DNA of 64,000 bases. It comes from UBA8190 sp003453695 (lineage in GTDB: Bacteria; Actinomycetota; Acidimicrobiia; Acidimicrobiales; UBA8190). The translations under genes were made by a program, and so were the position numbers. Under the pieces are notes generated by a model, which saw nothing but the letters and a program-made list of their open reading frames with translations, did not search any database and was not told the DNA's origin. The stretch spans positions 34,116 to 98,115 of the forward strand of contig DAIRBY010000004.1 in assembly GCA_036796975.1 (NCBI GenBank). Reading direction: 5' to 3'. Of the stretch, positions 52,270 to 60,707 are shown one piece after another (position 1 is the first letter of the stretch; each line of letters begins with the position of its first letter).

Positions 52270-53790
52270 GTGGGACGGAAGATCCTGTTCGTCACGACCG
52301 ACCAGCAGCGCTTCGACTCCCTCGGCTGCAACGGCGGGAAGGTCGCCAGGACCCCGGTCGTCGACGGGCTTGCCGCCTCCGGTGTCAACTACAGCCGGGC
52401 AGTGAATCAGAACGTCGTCTGCATGCCGGCGCGCAGCACGATGATCACCGGCCAGTACCCGAGGACGCACGGTGTCTATGCCAACGGTGTCCCGCTCCCG
52501 GCCGATGCCCCCAGCGTCGCTGCCTATCTGCACGAGCACGGCTATCGGACGGCACTGCTCGGAAAGGCGCACTTCGAGCCCGCCATGGACCTCGAGGGCA
52601 GGTGGCCGGAGAACCGATTGGCACGTGAGGGCTCCACGGGGCCGCATCGCGGCTTCGAGCACATGGAGCTCGCCATGCACGGCCCGATCCCGCTGTGGCA
52701 CTACGGGGTCTGGGTCCGGTCCCAGCCCGGCCACCACGAGCGCCACTTCTACCAGCTCTTCGACGCCGACGGCCTCAACAACGCCGGAGGGGGCGACACC
52801 GGGGCGTGCCAGGTGAAGGTGAACCCCGTCCCCCGGGAGCTGTACCACACCGACTGGGTCGCCGACCGCGTCATCGCCTGGCTCGACACTCTCGGGGACG
52901 AAGAGGACTGGTTCTGCTGGATGAGCTTCCCCGACCCCCACCATCCCTGGGACCCGCCTGCCAGTGAGCTCGGGCGGGTTTCCTGGCGCGATCTCGACCT
53001 GCCCGAGGGCCACCCCGGGTCGCCCGACGCCTGCCGTCGCATCCTGGAACAGAAGCCCGGTCACTGGTTGGCGTACTACGACGGCAAGCACTCCAATCTG
53101 GAAGGCGGCCCGGCGTCCTTCGTGCCCGCCGCCATGACCCTCGATCAGGTCCGTGAAGTGAACGCCATGACGCATGTGGAGAACGAACTGATCGACGAGG
53201 CGCTCGGAAGGGTGCTCAGCCGCATCGACGCCCGGGGATGGACCGAGGACACCGACGTCTTCTTCACCACCGATCACGGTGAGCTCCAGGGCGACTTCGG
53301 GCTGTTGTTCAAGGGCCCCTACCACTGCGACGCCCTGATGCGGCTGCCGCTCGTGTGGAGGCCGGCGCCTTCGGCCGGGGTGGCGCCGGCGGTGGTCACC
53401 GATCCCGTCGGCCAGCTGGACCTGGCCCCCACCTTCTGCGAGATCGCCGGGTTGGCGGTACCGGATTGGGTGGAAGGCACCGCCTTGCCCACCGCTGACG
53501 GCTCCGGCCGCCAGCGCGTCATCACGGAGTGGGAGAGCCAGTTCGAAAGCGAAGACCTCCACCTGCGTTCCCTGTATCGAGACGGGTGGGTGGTGACCGA
53601 ATACGGCGCCGGCGGCGGCTATGACGGGACAGAAGGCGAGCTCTACGACCTGGTCGAGGACCAGCAGCAGTGGGTCAACCGCTGGGAGGACGGCTCGCTT
53701 CGTGCCCTGCGCCAGGACCTGGTCGCCGACCTGCACGAACACCTTCCGCCGCCGCGTGATCCGCGGCTCGCCGTAGAGGCCCCGGTGTGA
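52270..53790 (+). CDS. type I sulfatase
   Basis: This 506-residue protein is a formylglycine-dependent sulfatase family member. The N-terminal metal site is LFVTTDQQRFDSLG, and the modified cysteine is in VVCMPARSTMITGQYP, matching C-x-P-x-R. LLGKAHFEP and VFFTTDHGELQGDFG supply further active-site residues. There is no signal peptide, so it should act in the cytoplasm. The C-x-P-x-R context is also shared with phosphonate and phosphodiester hydrolases. GTG 52270 follows GGAGG. It overlaps the next gene by 4 nt. Confidence 0.92.
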   Translation: MGRKILFVTTDQQRFDSLGCNGGKVARTPVVDGLAASGVNYSRAVNQNVVCMPARSTMITGQYPRTHGVYANGVPLPADAPSVAAYLHEHGYRTALLGKAHFEPAMDLEGRWPENRLAREGSTGPHRGFEHMELAMHGPIPLWHYGVWVRSQPGHHERHFYQLFDADGLNNAGGGDTGACQVKVNPVPRELYHTDWVADRVIAWLDTLGDEEDWFCWMSFPDPHHPWDPPASELGRVSWRDLDLPEGHPGSPDACRRILEQKPGHWLAYYDGKHSNLEGGPASFVPAAMTLDQVREVNAMTHVENELIDEALGRVLSRIDARGWTEDTDVFFTTDHGELQGDFGLLFKGPYHCDALMRLPLVWRPAPSAGVAPAVVTDPVGQLDLAPTFCEIAGLAVPDWVEGTALPTADGSGRQRVITEWESQFESEDLHLRSLYRDGWVVTEYGAGGGYDGTEGELYDLVEDQQQWVNRWEDGSLRALRQDLVADLHEHLPPPRDPRLAVEAPV

Positions 53791-56354
53791 CGACCGAGGT
53801 GGATGCCATTGTCGTCGGTGCCGGTTTCTCCGGGCTGTACATGCTGCACCGGTTGCGGAGCCTCGGCTTGTCGGTGGTGGGCTTCGACGACGCCGCCGAC
53901 GTGGGCGGCACCTGGTACTGGAACCGCTACCCGGGCGCCCGATGCGACATCCCCACCACGGACTACACCTTCAGCTTCGACCCCGACCTCGAAGACTCCT
54001 GGACGTGGTCGGAGAAGTACGCCACCCAACCGGAGATCCTCGCCTACCTAGGTGTCGTCGCCGACCGGTACGACCTTCGCCGTGACTTCCGCTTCTCGAC
54101 CAGGATCGTCTCGGCGGTGTGGGACGACGAAGCCAGGCGTTGGCGGCTCACGACCGATGGCGGTGACGAGATCGGCTGCCGCTTCTACATCATGGCCACC
54201 GGCTGCCTCTCGCTGCCCAAGACACCTGACATCGAGGGCGCCGAGCGCTTCTGTGGAGAGTCGTACTTCACGAGCAAGTGGCCGCACGAGGAGGTCGACT
54301 TCACCTCCAAGCGCGTCGCCGTCGTCGGCACCGGATCCTCGGGCATCCAGGCCATTCCGTTGATCGCCGCTCAGGCGTCGTCGGTGACGGTCTTCCAGCG
54401 CACCCCGAATTTCTCGGTGCCCGCCCACAACGGGCCGCCCTCGGCCGAACGGCTGGCCGCTCTCAAAGCCGATCGGGCTGCCTATCGGCACCAGGCCAGG
54501 TGGTCGCGAGGCGGCATTCCCACGGAGATCACCGACGTGAGCGGGGTCACCGCCACCGAGGAGGTGCGCCGCCGGCGATTCGAGTGGGCGTGGAACGAGG
54601 GTGAGCTGTTCGCCATCCTGGGAGTGTTCAACGACCAGTTCTTCGACCCGGTGTCCAACGAGCACGTGGCCGAGATGATCCGCGAACGCATCCGCCACAC
54701 CGTGGAGGACCCCGACGTGGCCGAGGCCCTGTGCCCCAAGGACTACCCCTTCGGCACCAAGCGGCCCTGTCTCGACACCGGCTACTACCAGACCTTCAAC
54801 CTTCCCCACGTCCGCCTCGTCGACCTCCGCAAGACGCCGATCTCCACCGTCACCGAGACCGGCATCGACACGACAGACGAGCGCTTCGAGTTCGACGCCA
54901 TCGTCTACGCCACCGGCTTCGACGCCATGACGGGACCGCTCGTCAACGTCGACATCACCGGTCGGCACGGGGTGACCCTCAAGGACAAATGGGAGAAGGG
55001 CCCCTCGACCTACCTGGGGCTCACCACCACCGGGTTCCCCAACTTCTTCATGATCACCGGCCCCGGCAGCCCGTCGGTGTTGTCCAACATGGCCGTCTCC
55101 ATCGAGCAGCACGTCGACTGGGTCGCCGCCTGCGTCAGCTACATGGGCGAGCACCGCTTCGAAACGATCGAACCCACCGATGTCGCCGAGGCGGGATGGA
55201 ACCAGCACGTAGCCGACTGCGCGGCCATCACTCTGCACCCTCTGGCCAATTCCTGGTACATGGGCGCCAACGTCCCGGGCAAGCCGCTGGTGTTCCTTCC
55301 CTACATCGGTGGGGTGGACGGCTACCGGGCCGCCTGCGACGAGGTGGTGGACAACGACTACCTGGGCTTCACGATGGCCGGGCCCGGCGGCGCAGTGTGC
55401 AACGACGGGGTGGTGCGCCGGCTGCAGCCCGACGTCGCCCTCGTGCTACAGATGTTCGAGCAGCTCGGGATGCCCGCCTTCGAATCGATGCCGGTCGAGC
55501 AGGCCCGGATGATCATGGCCGCCTCGGCGGCCGTCGCCCCACCCGGGCCCGAGGTCGGGGAGGTGTGCGACGGCACCCTTCCCGGTGCGGCGCGCCAGCT
55601 GGACTACCGCCTCTACCGGCCGGCCGGCCGCGGCCCGCACCCGGTGCTCGCCTACTTCCACGGCGGGGGATGGGTGCTCGGCAACGTCGGCACCGACGAC
55701 CGGCTGTGCCGGGACCTGTGTGCCCGCACCGGCGCCGTGGTCGTGTCGGTCGACTACCGCCATGCTCCCGAGGACCGCTTCCCGGCTCCCGTCGAGGACG
55801 CCTGGTCGGCGGTCCGATGGATCGCCGCCCGACCCGAGGAGTTCGGTGGAGTACCGGGCCAGCTGGGCGTGGCGGGATGGAGCGCGGGCGCCAACCTGGC
55901 CGCCGTCGTCTGTCAGCTGGCCCGCGACGCCGGGGGACCGGCCATCGCCGGCCAGTTGCTCGTCAACCCGGTCACCGACAGCGACACCACCCGGCCGTCC
56001 TACGACGAGCACGCCCAGGGTCTCATCTTCAACGCCCCCACCATGCGGTGGTTCTGGGACCTCTATGCCGATCCGTCCGATCGCCGCGACCCCAGGGCAG
56101 CGCCCCTGCGTGGCGAGCTGTCGGGGCTGCCGCCCGCCGTCGTGGTCACCTCCGAATTCGACCCGCTTCGTGACGAGGGAACCGCCTACGCCGAGGCTCT
56201 GGCCGATGCCGGTGTCCCCGTCGTGCACCGGAAGGGGCGGGGTCAGATCCACACGTCGGTGACCATGGTGGGGGTGATCATCTCGGCCGGTCCGATCCGG
56301 GCGCAGATGGCCGAGGACGTGCGTGGCTGGTTCCCGGCGCCGATTCCCGGCTGA
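53787..56354 (+). CDS. Baeyer-Villiger monooxygenase fused to an alpha/beta-hydrolase esterase
   Basis: This 855-residue protein joins two enzymes. Residues 1-530 are a flavin monooxygenase: FAD loop VVGAGFSGLYML, DVGGTWYWNRYPGARCDIP, NADPH loop VVGTGSSGIQAIP and YATGFDAMTG. The Baeyer-Villiger fingerprint reads FCGESYFTSKWPH, with Phe where the consensus F-x-G-x-x-x-H-x-x-x-W-P has His. Residues about 590-855 are an HSL-type esterase: oxyanion HGGGW (about 625), nucleophile GWSAG (about 697), Asp in EFDPLRDEG and His in GQIHTS. The two activities would convert a ketone to an ester and then to an acid plus alcohol. It overlaps the sulfatase stop (GTGA). Confidence 0.92.
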   Translation: MTTEVDAIVVGAGFSGLYMLHRLRSLGLSVVGFDDAADVGGTWYWNRYPGARCDIPTTDYTFSFDPDLEDSWTWSEKYATQPEILAYLGVVADRYDLRRDFRFSTRIVSAVWDDEARRWRLTTDGGDEIGCRFYIMATGCLSLPKTPDIEGAERFCGESYFTSKWPHEEVDFTSKRVAVVGTGSSGIQAIPLIAAQASSVTVFQRTPNFSVPAHNGPPSAERLAALKADRAAYRHQARWSRGGIPTEITDVSGVTATEEVRRRRFEWAWNEGELFAILGVFNDQFFDPVSNEHVAEMIRERIRHTVEDPDVAEALCPKDYPFGTKRPCLDTGYYQTFNLPHVRLVDLRKTPISTVTETGIDTTDERFEFDAIVYATGFDAMTGPLVNVDITGRHGVTLKDKWEKGPSTYLGLTTTGFPNFFMITGPGSPSVLSNMAVSIEQHVDWVAACVSYMGEHRFETIEPTDVAEAGWNQHVADCAAITLHPLANSWYMGANVPGKPLVFLPYIGGVDGYRAACDEVVDNDYLGFTMAGPGGAVCNDGVVRRLQPDVALVLQMFEQLGMPAFESMPVEQARMIMAASAAVAPPGPEVGEVCDGTLPGAARQLDYRLYRPAGRGPHPVLAYFHGGGWVLGNVGTDDRLCRDLCARTGAVVVSVDYRHAPEDRFPAPVEDAWSAVRWIAARPEEFGGVPGQLGVAGWSAGANLAAVVCQLARDAGGPAIAGQLLVNPVTDSDTTRPSYDEHAQGLIFNAPTMRWFWDLYADPSDRRDPRAAPLRGELSGLPPAVVVTSEFDPLRDEGTAYAEALADAGVPVVHRKGRGQIHTSVTMVGVIISAGPIRAQMAEDVRGWFPAPIPG

Positions 56355-56471
56355 AGGCAGCCCCGGACCGAGGCCGACCAGCGCAATTTCCAACACTGGA
56401 ACGCGCACCGGCCCGGCTCCGAAGAGCCGGGCCGGTGATGAGCCCCACGTGGGAGTGGGACGGTCGGTTGC

Positions 56472-57092
56472 TCACACGCCGGCCGGCACCCGCTCCTCGT
56501 GGTGGAACGACTTGGGGAACTCCACCTCCTCGGGCGTCCGGCTGAAGTGCCAGATCCCGAGAAGGGTGAGGACCATCATCACGCCCGCCAGGATGAAGGA
56601 CACGATCGCTGCCACCAAAGCGATCTGACCGATCGTCCCGAAGGCGTACGCCTCGAGGAGCAGACCGCGGAGCGTCGTTCCTTGGAAGACGGTCTGCACC
56701 TTGGCCTCAGCTGCCGTGTAGGCCGCCGACCCCTTGGGGAGGGCCCTGGCCTGGGAGCTGAGCTGGGAGTAGGTGAGCCCACCCCCGATTTCCTGGATGT
56801 GCACGGCGATGAAGTCGTCGGCGTACACCTTGGCCTGCTGCCCGGTGAGCAGCTGCTGTCCCGCATATTGCGAGACCGATGGGATCATGCTGGGGGTGAT
56901 CTCGCCCCCTGCCTTGGCGCTGGCGAACGCCGAGGCGGGCGGGAAGGTGATCTTCTGTGCGGCCAGCTGGTCGTGGACGTTGCTGTTGGCGTAGCTGTAT
57001 CCCCACATCCCGAGCGAGCCGGCGGCGATCAGCACGATGGCGAGAACCGCACCACCAGCTGTCGCGAGCATGTCGAAGGTCTTGCGTCGCAT
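56472..57092 (-). CDS. two-helix membrane protein of an uncharacterised actinobacterial family
   Basis: This 206-residue protein has an N-terminal helix (LATAGGAVLAIVLIAAGSLG), an external middle region (SNVHDQLAAQKITFPPASAF, GQQLLTGQQAKVYADDFIAV, FQGTTLRGLLLEAYAFGTIG), and a C-terminal helix (VAAIVSFILAGVMMVLTLLG). Similar proteins are widespread in Streptomyces and relatives and are often mislabelled as aromatic ring-opening dioxygenase LigA; nothing here supports that. The ATG at 57092 begins MRRKTFDML, the usual N-terminus. Function is unknown. Confidence 0.8.
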   Translation of the reverse strand: MRRKTFDMLATAGGAVLAIVLIAAGSLGMWGYSYANSNVHDQLAAQKITFPPASAFASAKAGGEITPSMIPSVSQYAGQQLLTGQQAKVYADDFIAVHIQEIGGGLTYSQLSSQARALPKGSAAYTAAEAKVQTVFQGTTLRGLLLEAYAFGTIGQIALVAAIVSFILAGVMMVLTLLGIWHFSRTPEEVEFPKSFHHEERVPAGV

Positions 57093-57223
57093 GTTCTGTC
57101 GCTCCTTGCTCAACGCTCCTGCGCGGAGCCTGTGTCCCATTGTCGGGGCCGATCGCCGGATCGAGCAGAGGCGTAGGGCCTGGGCCTGACGTCGTCGGCC
57201 GGTGACTCGGCAGGTGGGAAGGA

Positions 57224-57298
57224 TCACTCAGCCCGGAGGTCCCGCCGACGGAAGCCGGCGATCCCGACACTGATCCCGGCGACGCCCAGGCCCGCCAT
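57224..57298 (-). pseudogene. C-terminal remnant of an ABC transporter permease
   Basis: A minus-strand frame ending at 57224 encodes AGLGVAGISVGIAGFRRRDLRAE. This resembles the last transmembrane helix and GFRRRDL tail of ABC-2 type permeases. The rest of the gene is missing: upstream sequence runs into the end of the flavin-binding protein gene. It is probably a decayed remnant, marking a past deletion or insertion here. A short chance match cannot be excluded. Confidence 0.4.
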
Positions 57299-57328
57299 CA
57301 CGGCATCAGGTGAGCGCGGTGGCCGGCG

Positions 57329-57763
57329 TCACCCTGGGCCGATGAAGCCGATACGGCGTCCGGAGAGGAATTCCGGCACGATCCGCACGAGGTGGTCCCG
57401 GCTCCCCGGGGCCCACGGCGCCAGGGGCAGCCGCGCTCGAAGCAGGCCGGCCTCGGGCTGAGGAACCTCGTGCGCCTCGCCCACGGCCAGGACGCTCCAG
57501 CCCTGGTGGTAGGCGGCCTCGACGGCGTCGATCTCGAAGGCCACCACCGTGCCCCGGACCGCGGCCGCCAGCTTCGTGCCCTGTCCGGTGAGGAAGCAGA
57601 TCGTCCCGTTGGCCATGGCGTAGTTGACGGGCGACACGAAGGGCAGGGCCCCCAGGGACACCGCCACTCTGCCGATGGACTGCTTCTCCAGCAACCACCG
57701 GCACTCCCCTTCACCCAGGATCTCGAAGACCCTGGCTCGGTCCTGCTCCAAGGACAGTCCCAT
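57329..57763 (-). CDS. pyridoxamine 5'-phosphate oxidase-fold flavin-binding protein
   Basis: This 144-residue protein has the split-barrel flavin-binding pattern: ECRWLLEKQSIGRVAVSLGA, FVSPVNYAMANGTICFLTGQ, GTKLAAAVRGTVVAFEID and GWSVLAVGEAHEV. Related small PPOX-fold proteins are prominent members of the mycobacterial DosR regulon (for example Rv2003c-neighbourhood and Rv3131-type genes). It is divergent from the DevS-like kinase, and a DosR-box-like site lies between them. ATG 57763 has a GGAAGGA ribosome binding site. Confidence 0.85.
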   Translation of the reverse strand: MGLSLEQDRARVFEILGEGECRWLLEKQSIGRVAVSLGALPFVSPVNYAMANGTICFLTGQGTKLAAAVRGTVVAFEIDAVEAAYHQGWSVLAVGEAHEVPQPEAGLLRARLPLAPWAPGSRDHLVRIVPEFLSGRRIGFIGPG

Positions 57764-57854
57764 GTCCGGTCCTTCCGAGGAACCGACGCTTCGGCCGGTG
57801 CGCTCGTAACCTCTTGTTGACAGCAAGAAGAACAGTTCCAGCTGCATCCCAGAA

Positions 57855-57868
57855 GGGGCGAAAGGCCC
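57855..57868. promoter_or_regulatory. DosR-box-like site between flavin protein and kinase genes
   Basis: GGGGC-GAAA-GGCCC has the 5-4-5 layout of the DosR/DevR box (consensus GGGAC-NNNN-GTCCC, natural sites often ending GGCCC). It lies 91 bp upstream of the flavin-binding protein start and 79 bp upstream of the kinase start, so it could control either or both. Confidence 0.5.
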
Positions 57869-57947
57869 GGGCTCGAAGGAGAGGCCCCGAGCGGCGTCGG
57901 CGGCCGTTTCTGTCCGCAGCGGCTCCGGCGGACCTACGCTCGTTTGC

Positions 57948-59432
57948 ATGACGGTCAGCCAGGCCGAGCTCCTCGAGGCCTTGGTGGTGGCCTCCCCCGA
58001 CGCCGTCGTGGTCGTGGACGGGTCAGGGCGGGTGGAACTGGCGAGCCCGTCCATCGAGCGACTGCTCGGGTACGACCCCGCCGAATTGGTGGGGAGCCCG
58101 GTCGAGGTGCTGCTTCCCGAGGCGTTGCGCTCCGTGCACGAAGGCCATCGTCACAGCTTCATGGGTGACCCGGTCCCCCGGCGCATGGGATCAGGCCTGG
58201 CGCTGTCGGCACGGCGCGCCGACGGTTCCACGCTCCCCGTCGACATCAGCCTGGTTCCCGTGCTGGTGCAAGGGAGGCCTCTCGTAGGGGCTTTCATCCG
58301 CGACGTCACCGAGCGCAGGCGAAACGAGGAACTGACGGGCTACGTGAACGACATCGCCAGCGACCTGTTGAGCGGCCGCTCGACGACAGAGACCCTCACG
58401 CTCACGGCAGAGCGCGCTCGGACCCTGGCCGAGGCAGCCGCCGCCTGGGTGATGGTCCCGGCCGGCGCCGACCAGTTCGAAGTGGCGGCCGGCGACGGCA
58501 AAGGGACCGACTCCCTGGTGGGCGCCCACCTGGAAGCCCCGGGAAGCCTGTCGGCGCGTGCCCTGGCCGAGCGTTCGGTCATCGCCGTGGCGAGCATGGC
58601 CGACGACCCGGCGGTTCTCCCCGAGGCCCGCCGGCTGGGCTTCGGCCCGGGCCTCTACCTGCCGCTCTCCGACGACGAGACGATCGGGGTACTGGTGGTC
58701 GCCCGCCCCCCGGGCGCACCGGCCTTCGAGCCCTCCCTAACCGCCTCCATGGAGGTCTTCGCCTCGGCGGCGGCCATCGTGCTCTCCCTCGGCGCGGCCC
58801 GATCGGAGCTGGACAAGATGCGCGAGATCGCCGAGCACGAGCGAATCGCCCGGGACCTGCACGACACCGTCATTCAGCGGCTCTTCGCCGTCGGCATGAC
58901 CCTTCAGGCCCTGCAGCCGCTGGTGAACGGAGCAGTGGCCGACCGGCTGGGCGACGCCGTCGACGCCGTCGACTACGTCATCCGGGAGATCCGGGAGACG
59001 ATCTTCTCGTTGGGGCACCCCCGTAGCAGCGGGCCGGACATCCGCCAGCAGCTGCGCCAGGTCGTCGCCGAAGCGGCCGGCCAGTTGGGTTTCCAACCAC
59101 GGGTCGGGTTCCGGGGGCCGGTGGAGGCGGCCATCAGCCAGGAGGTGTCCGACCATCTGCTGGCGGTGGCCCGCGAAGCGCTCTCCAACATCGTCCGGCA
59201 CGCCAAGGCGTCGCGGGTGGAGGTCGTCTTGGAAGCCGACGCCGGCGCCCTCACCCTCAACGTCTCCGACGACGGGATCGGTCTCGCCGGCGCCCCGTCA
59301 GCCGGCCACGGCCTCGAGAACATGCACAGCCGGGCGCATCTCCTGGGTGGTGAGCTCGAGGTGTCCGCCGGGCCCCTGGTGGGCACGCTGGTGCGGTGGC
59401 GGGTGCCGCTGGAGCAAGGAGCCGAGGCGTGA
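57948..59432 (+). CDS. DevS/DosS-like histidine kinase (PAS-GAF-HisKA_3)
   Basis: This 494-residue soluble kinase has an N-terminal PAS domain (residues 5-120, with LEALVVASPDAVVVVDGSGR and LLGYDPAELVGSP), a GAF domain (about 130-275), a HisKA_3 dimerisation/phosphoacceptor segment ERIARDLHDTVIQRLFAVGM, and a HATPase domain (VAREALSNIVRHAKAS, VSDDGIGLAG, GHGLENMHSRAHLLGG). This is the architecture of DevS/DosT-type sensors of oxygen, NO or redox state, though the heme ligand cannot be confirmed here. The DevR-like regulator follows 70 bp later. Confidence 0.9.
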   Translation: MTVSQAELLEALVVASPDAVVVVDGSGRVELASPSIERLLGYDPAELVGSPVEVLLPEALRSVHEGHRHSFMGDPVPRRMGSGLALSARRADGSTLPVDISLVPVLVQGRPLVGAFIRDVTERRRNEELTGYVNDIASDLLSGRSTTETLTLTAERARTLAEAAAAWVMVPAGADQFEVAAGDGKGTDSLVGAHLEAPGSLSARALAERSVIAVASMADDPAVLPEARRLGFGPGLYLPLSDDETIGVLVVARPPGAPAFEPSLTASMEVFASAAAIVLSLGAARSELDKMREIAEHERIARDLHDTVIQRLFAVGMTLQALQPLVNGAVADRLGDAVDAVDYVIREIRETIFSLGHPRSSGPDIRQQLRQVVAEAAGQLGFQPRVGFRGPVEAAISQEVSDHLLAVAREALSNIVRHAKASRVEVVLEADAGALTLNVSDDGIGLAGAPSAGHGLENMHSRAHLLGGELEVSAGPLVGTLVRWRVPLEQGAEA

Positions 59433-59502
59433 GGCAGGGTCATCGTCCCCGGGACGTTCGCCTCTGGCGCGCCGCCTCGGTCCGGGCACAGGCTCACGAG
59501 TG

Positions 59503-60162
59503 ATGAACGGCTCCGCCTCGATCCGCGTCTTCCTCCTGGACGACCACGAGGTGGTGCGGGAGGGGTTGCGGCGCCTGCTCGAGGCCGAGGGGTCCATCGA
59601 GGTGGTCGGGGAGGCGTCGACCGCCGCCGAGGCCCTGGAGGAGATCCCAGAGCTTCGTCCCGACGTGGCGGTGTTGGATGTCCGCCTGCCCGACGGCAGT
59701 GGCATCGAAGTGTGCCGGGAGATCCGTTCGAGCAACCCCGAGGTGGCCTGCCTGATGCTCACCTCGTACACCGACGACGAGGCGTTGCTGGACGCCATCA
59801 TGGCCGGCGCCGCCGGGTACGTGCTCAAAGAGGTGAGGGGATTCGAGCTGGCCAACGAGGTGCGCCAGGTTGCTGCCGGTCACACGCTGATCGACGCCGG
59901 GCTGGCGGCGCGAGTGATGGCGCGTCTGCGCTCACAGACGGCCGAGGTGCACGAAGCACGGCTGACCCCTCAGGAACAGCGCATCCTCGATCTGATCGCC
60001 GAGGGACTCACCAACCGGCAGATCGGTGTCGAGATGGACCTGGCCGAGAAGACGGTGAAGAACTACGTGTCCAACGTGCTCTCCAAGCTGGGGTTGAGCA
60101 GACGCACCGAGGCTGCGGTGTGGGCATTGCGCCACGCCGGCACCTCTCGACTCTCCGAGTAG
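59503..60162 (+). CDS. DevR/DosR-like NarL-family response regulator
   Basis: This 219-residue regulator has a receiver domain (IRVFLLDDHEVVREGLRRLL, phosphoacceptor Asp in VAVLDVRLPDGSGIEV, MLTSYTDDEALLDAIMAGAA, Lys in GYVLKEVRG) and a LuxR-type helix-turn-helix (LTPQEQRILDLIAEGLTNRQ, EKTVKNYVSNVLSKLGLSRR). TSYTDDEALLDAI is very close to mycobacterial DevR/DosR. It is the likely partner of the kinase just upstream and the likely binder of the three nearby DosR-type sites. The preceding GTG at 59500 is an alternative start. Confidence 0.93.
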   Translation: MNGSASIRVFLLDDHEVVREGLRRLLEAEGSIEVVGEASTAAEALEEIPELRPDVAVLDVRLPDGSGIEVCREIRSSNPEVACLMLTSYTDDEALLDAIMAGAAGYVLKEVRGFELANEVRQVAAGHTLIDAGLAARVMARLRSQTAEVHEARLTPQEQRILDLIAEGLTNRQIGVEMDLAEKTVKNYVSNVLSKLGLSRRTEAAVWALRHAGTSRLSE

Positions 60163-60190
60163 ACCCGCACGACAGTGGCGTGAGGGGCCA

Positions 60191-60204
60191 GTGACGAAGG
60201 TCCC
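60191..60204. promoter_or_regulatory. DosR-box-like site before the second flavin protein
   Basis: GTGAC-GAAG-GTCCC, flanked by CCA and TGG to make a longer inverted repeat, matches the DosR box layout in all but one half-site base. It ends 35 bp before the ATG at 60240. The 18-mer TGACGAAGGTCCCTGGAG recurs with two changes at 61619, in front of the oxidoreductase operon. Confidence 0.6.
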
Positions 60205-60239
60205 TGGAGGTGTGGTCGGTCCTGTTTCATGCTGGCTGC

Positions 60240-60701
60240 ATGTGGATCGACCAACGAGGATCGGAGGTTCTCCCCCGGGGTGAATCCCTTCGCCTTCTCG
60301 CCGCCGCCGCCAAAGAGGGCGCCGTCGGACGTCTGGCCGTGTCGACCACGGGCGCCCCGGTACTGCACCCGGTGAACTTCGCCTTCGAGGAGGGGGTTGT
60401 CGTCGTCCGCATCGGGGTCGGCTCCATGGCCCGCCACGTCCCTGGCAACCTCGTGGCCTTCGAGGTGGACGGGATCGAGTCCGAGCCGGGCCGGGCCGGA
60501 GGCGTGGCCTGGAGCGTCCTCGTGCGCGGCCTCGCCACGTCTCTCGACACCGTCGGGGCTGCGACCTCGGAGTTCGCCTCCTCGCCCCTGCCGATGGTCC
60601 CCGAGCCCGGGGAGCACGTGGTGGCGATCCGCCCGGATGTGGTCACCGGCCGGCGCTTTGCGGTGGGCACCTCCGTCTTGACCGGTGACCGTGGGGAGTG
60701 A
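60240..60701 (+). CDS. pyridoxamine 5'-phosphate oxidase-fold flavin-binding protein
   Basis: This 153-residue protein has the split-barrel pattern AVGRLAVSTTGAPVLHPVNF, VVVRIGVGSMARHVPGNLVA and AWSVLVRGLATSLD. It is the second of three PPOX-fold proteins in the cluster. Such proteins bind FMN, FAD or F420; the cofactor and substrate are unknown. It begins an apparent three-gene run with the OsmC protein (6 bp later) and the third PPOX protein, all behind one DosR-box-like site. Confidence 0.85.
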   Translation: MWIDQRGSEVLPRGESLRLLAAAAKEGAVGRLAVSTTGAPVLHPVNFAFEEGVVVVRIGVGSMARHVPGNLVAFEVDGIESEPGRAGGVAWSVLVRGLATSLDTVGAATSEFASSPLPMVPEPGEHVVAIRPDVVTGRRFAVGTSVLTGDRGE

Positions 60702-60707
60702 GACGGC

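Noticed and set aside
56430..56460. CCCACGTGGG near 56446 as a parS site
   Set aside because: It shares only the CACGTG centre; the outer positions do not match GTT...AAC and there is no link to parAB.
56472..57092. Aromatic ring-opening dioxygenase LigA
   Set aside because: Similar proteins often carry this name, but the sequence is a two-helix membrane protein without dioxygenase metal ligands.
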